A stretch of DNA of 64,000 bases. Source: Rachicladosporium sp. CCFEE 5018 (taxonomy: Eukaryota; Ascomycota; Dothideomycetes; Cladosporiales; Cladosporiaceae). The position numbers were made by a program, and so were the translations under genes. The notes below the pieces were generated by a model. That model saw nothing but the letters and a program-made list of their open reading frames with translations. It was not told the origin of the DNA and did no database searches. Location: assembly GCA_002077045.2 (NCBI GenBank), contig KZ111196.1, forward strand, positions 38,030 to 102,029. The letters are read 5' to 3'. This document shows, in pieces, positions 54,467 through 64,000 of the stretch; the stretch's first letter is position 1, and each line of letters opens with the position of its first letter.

Positions 54467-57400
54467 ATGCAGTGCTACACTGAGCTCCTTCCTCCCTCGG
54501 CCGTTACCCATGCGGTCGCTCTTCCTTTCCGAACAGCCAGTGAGGAGGACCTGGTCGTAGCGAAGACTTCTCTGCTACAGGTCTACAAAGTGCGCCAATC
54601 CACTGCGCCCATCGCACATACGAATCGCACAAGCAATGGTCTCGATGCAAGGAAGGAGACTAGTAAGCTATGCTTAGTCGGCGAATATGCGCTCTCGGGA
54701 ACAGTCCTGGCACTGCAGCGCATCAAGATCACCGCGAGCAAGTCAGACGGGGATGCGCTGCTCATTGCTTTCGCAGCAGCGAAGCTGTCGCTCGTGCAAT
54801 GGGACCCGGAGAACCACCGCATCAGCACAGTCTCGATACATTACTATGAGGGCGAGAACATCACAATGCAGCCGTTCGGGCCGGATTTAAGAGATACTGC
54901 CAGCATACTCACCGTCGATCCGAGCTCGAGATGTGCGGCGCTCAAGTTCGGTCAGAGGCATCTCGCAATTTTACCCTTCAGACGAGCGGGCGATGAGCTG
55001 GCAGAGGCTGACGTCGATGTGGACATGGATGCACGCAAGCAATCTGCAAACCACGATCAGACGGATGGCGAAGTCACTGAGACGCCGTACAAGGCGTCAT
55101 TCGTGTCCGCACTCACGCAGATTGCGCCGGAGATCACTCACCCTGTCGACTCGGCGTTCCTTTACGAGTACAGAGAACCTACGCTAGGCATACTTAGCGC
55201 TGCTACTCAACCATCCACTGCGCTTCTTGACGTGCGAAAGGACATATTGTCGTACACCGCTGCCACGCTTGACCTCGAGCAGCGAGCATCCACTGTGCTT
55301 GTCTCGGTGCAGGGTCTACCTTCCGATCTATGGAAGGTTGTGCCTCTGCCATTGCCCATCGGGGGCGCTCTGTTGGTGGGCAATAACGAGCTTGTGCACA
55401 TAGACCAGGGTGGCAAACCGCACGCGGTGGCTGTCAACGAATTTGCAAAGGCTGGGAGCAATTTCGGCATGACTGATCAGTCTTCGCTGGGATTGCGTCT
55501 CGAAGATTCCCAGGTGGCAGTACTTGGTGGATCTGCAGGTGATGTACTGCTCGTGCTTCGGGATGGTTCGATGGCGGTGCTAAGCTTTGTCGTCCAAGGT
55601 CGTAATGTGAGCGGCATGCAGGTCGCGCTGATTGACCAAAAGGATGAAATATCCGCTCCAACTGGCCTCCCGTCCTGCATCGCGAAGTTCAAGAACGGTC
55701 AACTCTTCATAGGGAGCGATGAGAGTGACTCAACACTCATTGATAATGACGCTGCCGTCCCTGCACTCAGCAGGAAGCGATCGCACGCGCAGATGCTTGG
55801 CAAAGGAGATCACGACGCCAGCGAAGACGAGGATCAGGGCGATGATGACCTGTACGGCGGCGCGTCCGCAGATGCTCAACAATCGCAAGCCATCCAAAAC
55901 GGTCGCAATGCGCAGCAAAATGCAGCCTACAAGTTCCGACGGATCGATCAGCTGCCTTGCCACGGTCCGGTGCACGCAGTGTGTTTTGGCAAGTCAGGGT
56001 CTTCTCCTGACAAGCTGCAAGCTGTCGCTACTACTGGCCGAGGGCCAAGCAGCCATCTTGCGTTCTTGAGCAGGCAGCTGCAGCCTGTGTTGGGTCGCAA
56101 ATGTATTATCGAGAACGCGGAGGGCATGTGGAATGTTGCCGTCAAGACAAATGACTCGAGCCGAGATGAGACGGGCGCGATGAGGTCAACAGACGTGCTG
56201 TTCATCTTCGACGGTAGCTGCACGAAGGCTTACGATCGCGCGGTGTCGGAAGAGGCAACTTCGACCGAAGTGAGCTACATCGAGCGTCAAGACACCGACT
56301 TCGAAGGGGATGGGGAGACGGTGGACATTGGCGTACTCGCAAACAGCAGCCGCATCGTGCAATGCCGTCAGACCGAGATCCGAGCCTACGACGCCAATCT
56401 CAGTCTGACGGGCATTGTGCCGATGCTCGATGAGGCCACCGACGCCGAGCTCGCGATCGTCGCTACATCGTTTTGCGACCCGTACCTCTTGTTGTTGCGA
56501 GATGACAGCAGTGTGCAGGTTCTGCAAGCCGATAAGAACGGCGATATCGAACCCATCGACACTGGTGACAGTGAGATCAACATGCACAAATGGCTCAGTG
56601 GCTGTCTGTATAACGGCAAGCTCACTGACGGCGAGCCGACTGCTTTTCTGCTTCGCGATGATGGGAGTCTGCACGCCTTCTCACTTCCCGACTTCAAGCT
56701 GATATACTCTGCGTTGAACACGCCTCATCTGCCGCCCGTGCTGTACGGTGACGCAAGCAAACGACGTCTTGGAGCGAAGGACACCCTCACGGAGGTTGTG
56801 GTCGCGGACGTGGGACCGACAGATCATGCTGAGCCATACCTCGTGCTGCGCAACGCGAGCGACATGCTGACGATCTACGAACCCTTCCATCATCCTGTGC
56901 CTGATCATTCGGCGAAGTGGCATGACGATCTGAGGTTTCGAAAGGTGCCCAACGCATTCATGTCGAAGTATGAGGAGCCGCTGCCGGGTGAAGCTGACCG
57001 TGCGACATTCCTCCGCCCTCTCGACATCGCTGGCTACAAAGCAATCCTGGTGCCTGGTCACACGCCGAACTTGCTGACACGACATGCGTACTGCTTGCCC
57101 AAGGTCATCTCGCTACAAGTAGCGAAGTGCAGAGCACTCACTACTCGGCTGACAAATGATGGCAAGCAAGGGTTGGTAGTTCTGCAACAAGACGGCACAC
57201 TGCATGAGTGTACGCTGCCAGATGATATTGATTTCGGCAGTGGCTGGGTTATCCAGAGGCTTGCCCTGGGTGACCTCGATGAGGAAGTCTGCCACATAGC
57301 GTTCCACGAGGAGCGCAACATGTATGTGGTCACAACATGCCGGCCTGTCGATTTCGTCTTCACCGACGACGAGGGCCGGCATCATGACCAAGATAGTAAG

Positions 57401-58817
57401 TGCTATGCCTCCCTTCTAGTCCTGTACATGCGTGCTTTCACCCACAACGCACCACGAGCATATACGTCCGCCTTCTCCGCTCTACCATGGAGCGACGTCT
57501 ATAGTTGTTGCAAGAGCGAAACTTCTCAGTCATTATGCCTGCCTTTCACCTGTATATTGGCTCGAGCTTCAGATCAGAGGACACATCCAAATTCTTTTCC
57601 GTTATATGGTAGTAGAGGACCCTTTGCTAACATGCAATACAGACATCCACCTCCGGCCTCAAGTCTCCCAATCCTCCCTTCACCTCCTCTCAGCCACGAC
57701 TCATCGACTGATCCACTCCCTTTCCCTCCCTTATGCTGAAGCAGTCTTGAGCATGAAAGTCATGCCCCTCGAAGCCTCCGAGCTAACCCACGAAAACAAG
57801 CCCTTCATCGTCATCGGCTCCGCACAACAACGCGGCGAAGACAGCCAGGCCAAGGGCGCTGTCTCGGTATTCGGCATCTTAGACGTCGTGCCCGATCCTG
57901 AAGCTACGGAGTCAGGCCTCCAGCTCCATCTTGTGGCACGTGAAGAGCCTCGCGGGGCCGTCACGGCCGTCGAAAACTTCGCCGGTGGGCTGATAGGAAC
58001 AGCGCAAGGGCAGAAGATCATGATCCGAGGTCTGAAGGAAGATGGATCCTGCCTGCCCGTTGCGTTTCTCGACGCACAGTGCCAGATGGTGACCCTGAAA
58101 AGTCTCGGCTCTACTGGTTTCTGGTTGGCAGGCGACATCTGGAAAGGCATCTGGTTCGGTGGATTCACGGAGGAGCCGTTCAAACTTACTGTCTTAGGCA
58201 AGAGCCGCTCGAAGATGGAGGTCGTGTGTGCTGAGTTCTTGCCCGCGAACGGGGATCTGTATGTCTTGGTTGTGAATCCGGACATGGATCTTCACGTCTT
58301 GCAGTACGATCCCGAAAATCCCAAGTCGCTTTCGGGAATGCGGTTGCTGCACCGCTCGACATTTCATCTTGGACATTGGCCAACGAGCATGACGCTTGTG
58401 CCTTCGACGCTCTCTCCCTTTGCCGAACAAACGCCGCTTACGAATGGCCACTCCCATGCCGAAGGCGACGTCCCTGCTACTCCATCTCCACTTCTGCAAA
58501 TACTCATCACTACGCAATCCGGCGCCCTTGGTCTCATTACGCCGCTCGACGAGCCAACGTACCGCCGCCTGGCAGCGCTGGAGTCTCACTTGACTTCCAT
58601 CCTCGAGCATGCGGCAGGTCTAAACCCGAGAGACTATCGTGCGATTGACAGTGAAGGGTTCGGAGCTAGAGGCGTGATCGATGGAGGTATAGTGCAGAGA
58701 GTCTGGGAGCTGGGGACTGCACGTCGGAGCGAAGTGATCGGCAGGGCTGGGGGAGATGAGTGGGTTTTGCGGAGCGATCTTGAGATCATTGGTGGTGGAG
58801 GCTTGGGGTGGTTGTAA
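54467..58817 (+). CDS. CFT1: CFT1, copy B
   Basis: Homeolog of 1750-6098. Exons 54467..57395 and 57643..58817 have exactly the same lengths as copy A (2929 and 1175 nt), 1367 aa. The intron is 247 nt (GTAAGT..CAG) against 245 nt, keeping the GCTAAC branch site; the acceptor is CAG here and TAG in copy A, and the split codon gives Asn instead of Asp. Intron retention stays open here for 42 codons more than in copy A before a stop, so a naive reading frame gives a false longer protein. No disabling change is seen, so both copies appear functional. Confidence 0.95.
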
Positions 58818-58982
58818 GATATGTATCTGTATAAAGGTGTGTGACCTCCCTGCCTTCGTCATGTATCTTGCATTAGTGAGCAAGCATTTGGCTAGTGATG
58901 TTGCTGCCCATGCTCCGTCAACTGAGCGTCTCGGCGATGCCTAGCTCTAGCTCCACACCTCGAGCACTCGCCCACGCTACGA

Positions 58983-59684
58983 CTATGGGCACTCGCTCGC
59001 GAGATCCACCTCCTTGCAAATCGGGCCATACTCTGCCGTGGCTCCCCAGCCATAGTGCACCACGACGTCTTCATCGCTCACACCCTCTAAGTTTGTATGA
59101 TCACACACTGCCCGTCAGTCAGCACGCTCACTCTCTTTCTCCCGCGGACGTCAAGCAAACTTACCGAAGAATCTCTCCTTCTTGCATACCTGGCCCCCAT
59201 CGTTCGAAGTCCCCCAGGCTGGACACCCAGCATACGCCACAACTTTCTTGCCTGCCATGCCGCACTCACCAGCGTCGCCATACTTCGCCACCAAGCTGAT
59301 CGTACGGCTGCCACACCCGTTTGTTGGCACAGGAGCGATCGTCTCTGGACTCCACAACGCTTCGACCGGGAGATTCAGTCCCTTCTCCGTCGCCTGCGAG
59401 CCGTTCCAGAACAGAAGTGTGGCGTCTGTATTCCAGGAGGGGGCTGTGAAGGCTACGGAGGCGGAGGAGACATCCGAGGTGAGTAGAGCGTAGGGCGAGG
59501 GGTTAAAGGCATTGAGGTAGCCTAGTGTTGTGTTTGTGAGGGTCCCTTCGAGGCGGAGGATGTAGGGGGCGGTGGCTTGGCGAGTTTGGTTCGGGTAGTA
59601 GGAGCAGTCTTGCTGGCGGGTCTGCAGGCTGGGGAGGGCAAGGACGAGGGGGAGGAAGGTGGCGAGTACTATGAGAGGTAGCAT
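58983..59684 (-). CDS. Small secreted protein, intact copy B
   Basis: Exons 59165..59684 and 58983..59086 with a 78-nt intron (GTAAGT..TAG, phase 1) encode 207 aa. A clear signal peptide (MLPLIVLATFLPLVLALP) is followed by a mature protein with several cysteines and possible N-glycosylation sites (NQT, NTT, NGS). The C-terminal exon gives the segment GVSDEDVVVHYGWGATAEYG. No known domain recognised; it could be a cell-wall or secreted Cys-rich protein. It is tail-to-tail with CFT1, 165 nt between the stops. Copy A has a stop at codon 36. Confidence 0.75.
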
Positions 59685-60929
59685 GGTGGCGGCGTTGATG
59701 AGGTTCGCTTGAACGATTGTGAGGGAAGGGGGTGAAGTGAGGAAGTCTAAGAATGAGAATAATTGTAGAAAATGCGTGCTGAAATGTCGCCTGCCTTGTC
59801 CGCCTCAAACGGAAGTAGCGATGCGTTACTGTGCGGCAGGAACGATTCGCCTGCGTTCAGACCTCAACTCTTTGCCGATCACCACTTCACCAATGTCTTA
59901 CCTTTCGTCAACAATGATGGCATAGTGGGTTTGGCATCCCTTGATGCAGGTCCTGTGGAGTGTGAAACCGAAAATCGTTGGACGTTTCGGATTGTCTGCA
60001 TTGCTGAACCCGAACCTGTGGGACATGAGCTCGGATGATCAGCACATGCGAATAGCTGACCGGTGAAAGTCCAATCTAATTGGCTTGCGAGCAGGTTGGC
60101 TATACGACTGGCCACCTCAGCACGACGTCGCCTGGCGTTATGCAGACAAGGACTCTCGCACAAGGCATGTAGCACAGCGCCGGAGTTCTTACGGATCGAT
60201 CCCCGCGGTCTTCAAGATGTAGTGCACAACGTGGACTGCCAACACAATAGCCCTGAGAGCCCACAACCGAGCTATCCAGCACTGGGCATCGATCGAGCAG
60301 GCCCGTCACGTTCTTAGGAAGTCGCGTGACCGACAAGAGCAGGCAGTCTGCGAACCGAGTCCAGGCTTGGGATCAATATAAAAACCCGTCCCCGGATGGT
60401 TGCCGAAATCCCAGCTGCATCGCCCGTTGCATCGCCAAACCCACTTCCACGTGTGGCAGTGTCCGTGCCTCAGCCGCGTCAGCATGGCAAGCGCCACGCC
60501 AGTCAATCGCGGGGCAATAATGAGACATGGAGCGCGAACAACCGCAGTTATCAAGCGCTGGTGGTCGAGAAGTGAAGTGATGAAGATATGTAATCGGCAT
60601 CGAGTAGGCCGGCGGCAGGATTCGCGAGGCGGTGCTGCCACCCGCAGCCGGCACCAATGAGGTCACCAGCTGACCTCGCAAGCTCCCTCCACCTCCGCAT
60701 AGGCATGCCGAGCCTTCCACCTACATGCGACACATGACTTGTGCCCGCCTTCTCTTTGTCGTTAGAAGTAGGTATTAGTGATCCGAGACTACCCTGACTC
60801 TGCCGTACTCGTTCTCTTGCTGCTCTTGACCTCTGTACACTACCAGCGACATTACCTGCAGAACCTCAAGTTCTGACCGAGTGCGCGCCTCGAAGCCGAT
60901 GCCCCCTTCCGAATGGGGACGTCAGCGAG
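59685..60929. other. Intergenic region, copy B
   Basis: Counterpart of 6966-8210, same length, only a few percent different by eye. No gene recognised. Confidence 0.45.
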
Positions 60930-62731
60930 ATGACCCTCACGCCAAAAACCACAGATGAGGACAAACGTCGCGACTCCAAGCGTGACGATGCGCACTTAGG
61001 TACATCCCCTTCACTCCACTTCACTGCATACTCTACACATCCCGGTCAACTACTATCAGTTGCAAGGCACAACTCTACAAGACTAATGCAAGACTGTACA
61101 GACGGCTTTGGCCCACTCCCCGTGGCGCTTAGGATTGAGCTACGGAAGCTAGAGCAAGCGTTCACTGTCGACACTGCCAAGCTGAAGGAGATTAGTCTGC
61201 ATTTCGAGAATGAGTTGAGGAAGGGGCTCTCGCGAGTGTCGAGATGCTTGCTGCCGAGTCCGCCGTCGAGTCCACACTCAGACGAGTCGGACTCGGAGGA
61301 CTACTTTGGTGAGTTGAGATTGCGTAGTGTTCATGCGCATGTACATATGCGGTGATGGCAACACTTCGACTCACAAGCAATACAGGCTTTCAGACTGAGG
61401 AGGGCAACCTACCCATGAACCCGACTTGGGTACTCGGATGGCCGTCTGGACGCGAGACTGGCGAGTACCTAACCCTCGATCTCGGAGGCACCAAGTTACG
61501 AATCTGCTGGGTCACACTTAGCGATCGCAACAACGAGCCCATCGTCGATCAGGAAATCTACCAGATCCCCGAGCATTACAAAGCTGGTGAGGCCGAGCAG
61601 CTATGGAGCTTCTTAGCCAACTCCATCGCCGACTTTGTCGAGGATCGTGAGCTCGAACCTGATGAAGGTACTGTTTTGCCATTGGGCTTCACGTTTTCCT
61701 ACCCCGCCGTGCAGGAGTACATCGACCATGGCGTCCTTCACACATGGACAAAGGGCTGGGACATCAAGGGCGTCGAGGGTCACGATGTTGCTGGTCAGCT
61801 CCGACAAGCCATCAGACGGAAGGGCCTGCCCATCGACATCGTCGCGCTGATGAATGATACAACAGGTGCGATGATCGCATCCGCTTACCACGATCCGGAA
61901 ACTATCATTGGCGCTATAACTGGTCCGGGCTGCAATGCTTGCTATATGGAAAACTGCGGCTCTATCTCCAAGCTCGATGGTCATAGCCTACCCGCCAATC
62001 TACCAATGGCGATCAATTGCGAGTACGGTGCATTCGACAACGAGCACCTCGTCCTCCCTCGCACAAAATACGACGTTGCGATCGATGAAGAGTCGCCTCG
62101 ACCTGGGGAACAGGCTTTCGAGAAGATGAGCGCGGGCATGTACTGCAGCGAGATCTTCCGGCAGATCGTACTGGATCTCTGGACACGGAAGCTGGTCTTC
62201 AAGGGCCAGAGCGCGACGAAACTGAAGGTACCATACGTTCTCGACATTGACTTTATGTTTGATCTCGAGGAAGACTTTTCGCACAAGTTGTCGAAGACAA
62301 GAACGCTACTGAGGAGTGTTCTGCAGCTTGATGCCAACGACGCCGAGCTGCTATTCTGTCGCCACATCGTCGAGATAATCAATACAAGGTCGACCAGATT
62401 GTCGACCTGTGGGGTGTCTGCCATCTGCCGTAAGAAGGATATCAAGAGTGGGCATGTAGCTGCTGATGCTGTCATGGCGAGCCGGCCTCGTCTGAAGGCA
62501 CGATGGGCGCAGGCGCTCGGAGAAGTCTTGGACTGGCCGCAGGACAGAGAGCACGATCCGTGAGTACCACCTGACGTCACATCTGAGGAGACGAGCTGTT
62601 TGGCTGACACGAAGAGCAGGATCATAATGACTGTCGCCCGGGATGGATCTGGGGTCGGCGCGGCTGTGATCAGCGCGATGACCCTCCAGCGCATTGCCGA
62701 TGGCGATCTGACTGGCGTGAAGCAGAAGTGA
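60930..62731 (+). CDS. Glucokinase/hexokinase family protein, copy B
   Basis: Homeolog of 8211-10012 with identical exon lengths: 60930..61308, 61386..62559 and 62620..62731, 554 aa. From MNPTW to the end of exon 2 (382 aa) I count only three substitutions: Gln to Glu, Glu to Lys and Ile to Asn. The unusual GPGCNACYME and INCEYGAF motifs are shared, so they predate the split. The upstream CAG acceptor of intron 1 is CAA here, which fixes the acceptor at 61385. The stop is TGA rather than TAA. The same N-terminal uncertainty applies (internal ATG 61086). Confidence 0.85.
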
Positions 62732-63353
62732 GCTGCTGATGACCTGCTATACGATTGAAGATTTCATTTGGGAGTGAGGAGTGATGTGTATGAGTGGTGG
62801 TGGTCAAATGTATGTACCAGGGACTAAGTCGGTTGACTGCACCGCTGGGCTATCAAAAGCATGCTTTCTTGTATGTTATGTAGGTCCATACGGCATGTTC
62901 TTGAGCGTGGGCGGTCCCAATAATGTTGACCGTTCGTCCATACTCCAGCATGGCATGTGTGTTTTCTTGTAGAGCAACGTATGTCACTGACCCTTCTCCA
63001 AATGGCTGGTCCCTTGATGGTGCTCTCACATAAGTGCCTGTAAGAGCGAAGTGCTGCAGGGCCGCTCCGTGAGAACACCTCCTAGCAAGATAAAATCATT
63101 TGTGCATTTGGACCAGCGGATAGACGCCATTGTGGTGAATTCTCGAGGAAGGTGGATCGAGCGGGACATGTTCAAGACCTCGGGACTTCTGGAGCTCGAC
63201 TTCATTATTGCCGGGTGTAGCCATGTGCATGACGGATGTGCACTCCCGCGAACTAAGGTGCTGGAGCTCAGCAATGTCGCATCAATCGTTATTGTAAGTG
63301 ACATCTCTCACTTTCTCTACGAAAGCCACTGGTCAGGAAGTAGCTCCCAGACC
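62732..63353. other. Intergenic/5' region of MMSDH, copy B
   Basis: Counterpart of 10013-10633, strongly diverged until about 63210. The conserved GTAAGT..GGTCAG segment just before the start may be a 5' UTR intron. No gene recognised. Confidence 0.4.
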
Positions 63354-64000
63354 ATGGCCGCAAGACGAGCACTCTCATCGAGAGCATTGTCGAGTTTGTC
63401 ACACCGAACAGCAGCACCCACAGTCCGAACAGCCAGGATGCCTCAGTCTGCTTCATCCAGCAAAGTCGCCCTCCGCCGCTTGCATGCCACAACCTCGCAT
63501 CTTCAGGCCTCTGCGCAACTGGCTACGACTTCAACCTCCTACCCCACCACCCATGAAGTCCCGGAGGTCATCAACACTCACAACTTCATCGACAACAAGT
63601 TTATCCCCTCCAAAACCTCACAATGGATTGATCTCCACGATCCCGCAACAAATAACCTGGTGACAAGAGTGCCGCAGTCTACATCCGAAGAGCTTACAGC
63701 CGCCGTAGACTCCGCCGAGAAAGCGTTTCCAGCATGGAAGGCCACGAGTGTCCTTCACAGACAGGGCATAATGTTCAAGTACGTCGCGCTCATCCGCGAG
63801 AACTGGGATCGACTGGCTGCGAGCATCACGTTGGAGCAAGGCAAGACATTCGCCGATGCAAGGGGAGATGTCCTTCGAGGTCTGCAAGTCGCGGAGACGT
63901 CTTGCGGCATCACTACGCAAATCACAGGAGAGGTGCTGGAAGTTGCCAAGGATATGGAGACAAGGTCGTACCGTGAGCCGCTCGGTGTGGTGGCTGCGAT
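63354..64000 (+). CDS. Methylmalonate-semialdehyde dehydrogenase, copy B, 3' end outside window
   Basis: First 215 codons of the homeolog of 10634-12399, starting at the conserved ATGGCCGCAAGACGAGC. It contains the presequence and the N-terminal part of the ALDH fold up to the GVVAA segment; the catalytic Cys lies beyond the window. No stop or frameshift within the visible part. Confidence 0.93.
   Translation, partial: MAARRALSSRALSSLSHRTAAPTVRTARMPQSASSSKVALRRLHATTSHLQASAQLATTSTSYPTTHEVPEVINTHNFIDNKFIPSKTSQWIDLHDPATNNLVTRVPQSTSEELTAAVDSAEKAFPAWKATSVLHRQGIMFKYVALIRENWDRLAASITLEQGKTFADARGDVLRGLQVAETSCGITTQITGEVLEVAKDMETRSYREPLGVVAA

Larger units (their letters stand above)
52722..64000. repeat. 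Homeologous block, copy B
   Basis: Second copy of bases 1-11280, same orientation and gene order. In this copy the secreted-protein gene is intact. Bases left of 52722 cannot be compared because copy A leaves the window; bases right of 64000 are outside. If collinearity held, a telomere would be expected about 9 kb beyond 64000. Confidence 0.95.

Noticed and set aside
57396..57739. Extended C-terminus of CFT1 copy B (1090-codon first frame)
   Set aside because: It is intron read-through; splicing at 57395/57643 restores the CPSF_A domain with the same exon lengths as copy A.
1..64000. tRNA/rRNA genes, CRISPR arrays, intact transposons
   Set aside because: I looked for T-loop type GGTTCRANNCC motifs, spaced direct repeats, and LTR or transposase signatures and found none convincing.

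Overview
The window is genomic DNA of a filamentous ascomycete (Pezizomycotina). The evidence is short introns (about 50-80 nt) with GT..AG ends and CTAAC/CTGAC-like branch sites, a TTAGGG telomere repeat, and typical fungal proteins: CFT1, SEC9, VMA21, FUN30, a fungal DUF2406 protein and an NB-ARC NLR with a SesB-like hydrolase. A near-duplicate chromosome segment suggests a duplicated or hybrid genome, as known in black yeasts such as Hortaea and Friedmanniomyces. The genus is inference only.

Layout. (1) Bases 1-20303 are one contig running into a chromosome end: LMBD1-like transporter (partial), CFT1, a secreted-protein pseudogene, a divergent glucokinase/hexokinase, methylmalonate-semialdehyde dehydrogenase (MMSDH), a small Ifi-6-16-like membrane protein, an F-box gene with an in-frame stop, a DUF4804-like protein, a small membrane protein, a degenerate subtelomeric repeat, and 131 nt of GGGTTA repeat pointing toward the gap. 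(2) Bases 20304-20403 are 100 N. (3) Bases 20404-64000 are a second contig that starts inside a BAH-PHD gene. It continues with an SDR-family epimerase, a GH16 glucanase, U2AF large subunit, dUTPase, an MBL-fold hydrolase, SEC9, a membrane protein, a broken TM/alpha-beta hydrolase/NB-ARC/repeat NLR, a DUF2406 protein, VMA21, FUN30, calnexin and a cytochrome-b5-fused fumarate reductase. It then carries a second, collinear copy of LMBD1-CFT1-secreted protein-glucokinase-MMSDH (52722-64000).

Most genes are housekeeping: mRNA 3' end formation, splicing, chromatin remodelling, secretion, ER folding, V-ATPase assembly, nucleotide hygiene, and sugar and valine metabolism. The accessory part is the subtelomere (12.5-20.3 kb) and the NLR neighbourhood (34.6-40.1 kb). 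The telomere faces a gap in mid-scaffold and the same gene block lies on both sides of it. The simplest reading is that two homeologous or haplotypic chromosome arms were joined in the assembly.

Comparing the two copies is the most informative thing here. It shows a nonsense mutation in one copy of the secreted protein, resolves a splice acceptor, and reveals patchy divergence: near-identical tracts beside tracts with more than 10% differences in the same genes. This suggests gene conversion or recombination between homeologs. Splice sites were placed by eye, and total exon length was checked for divisibility by three in each complete model.
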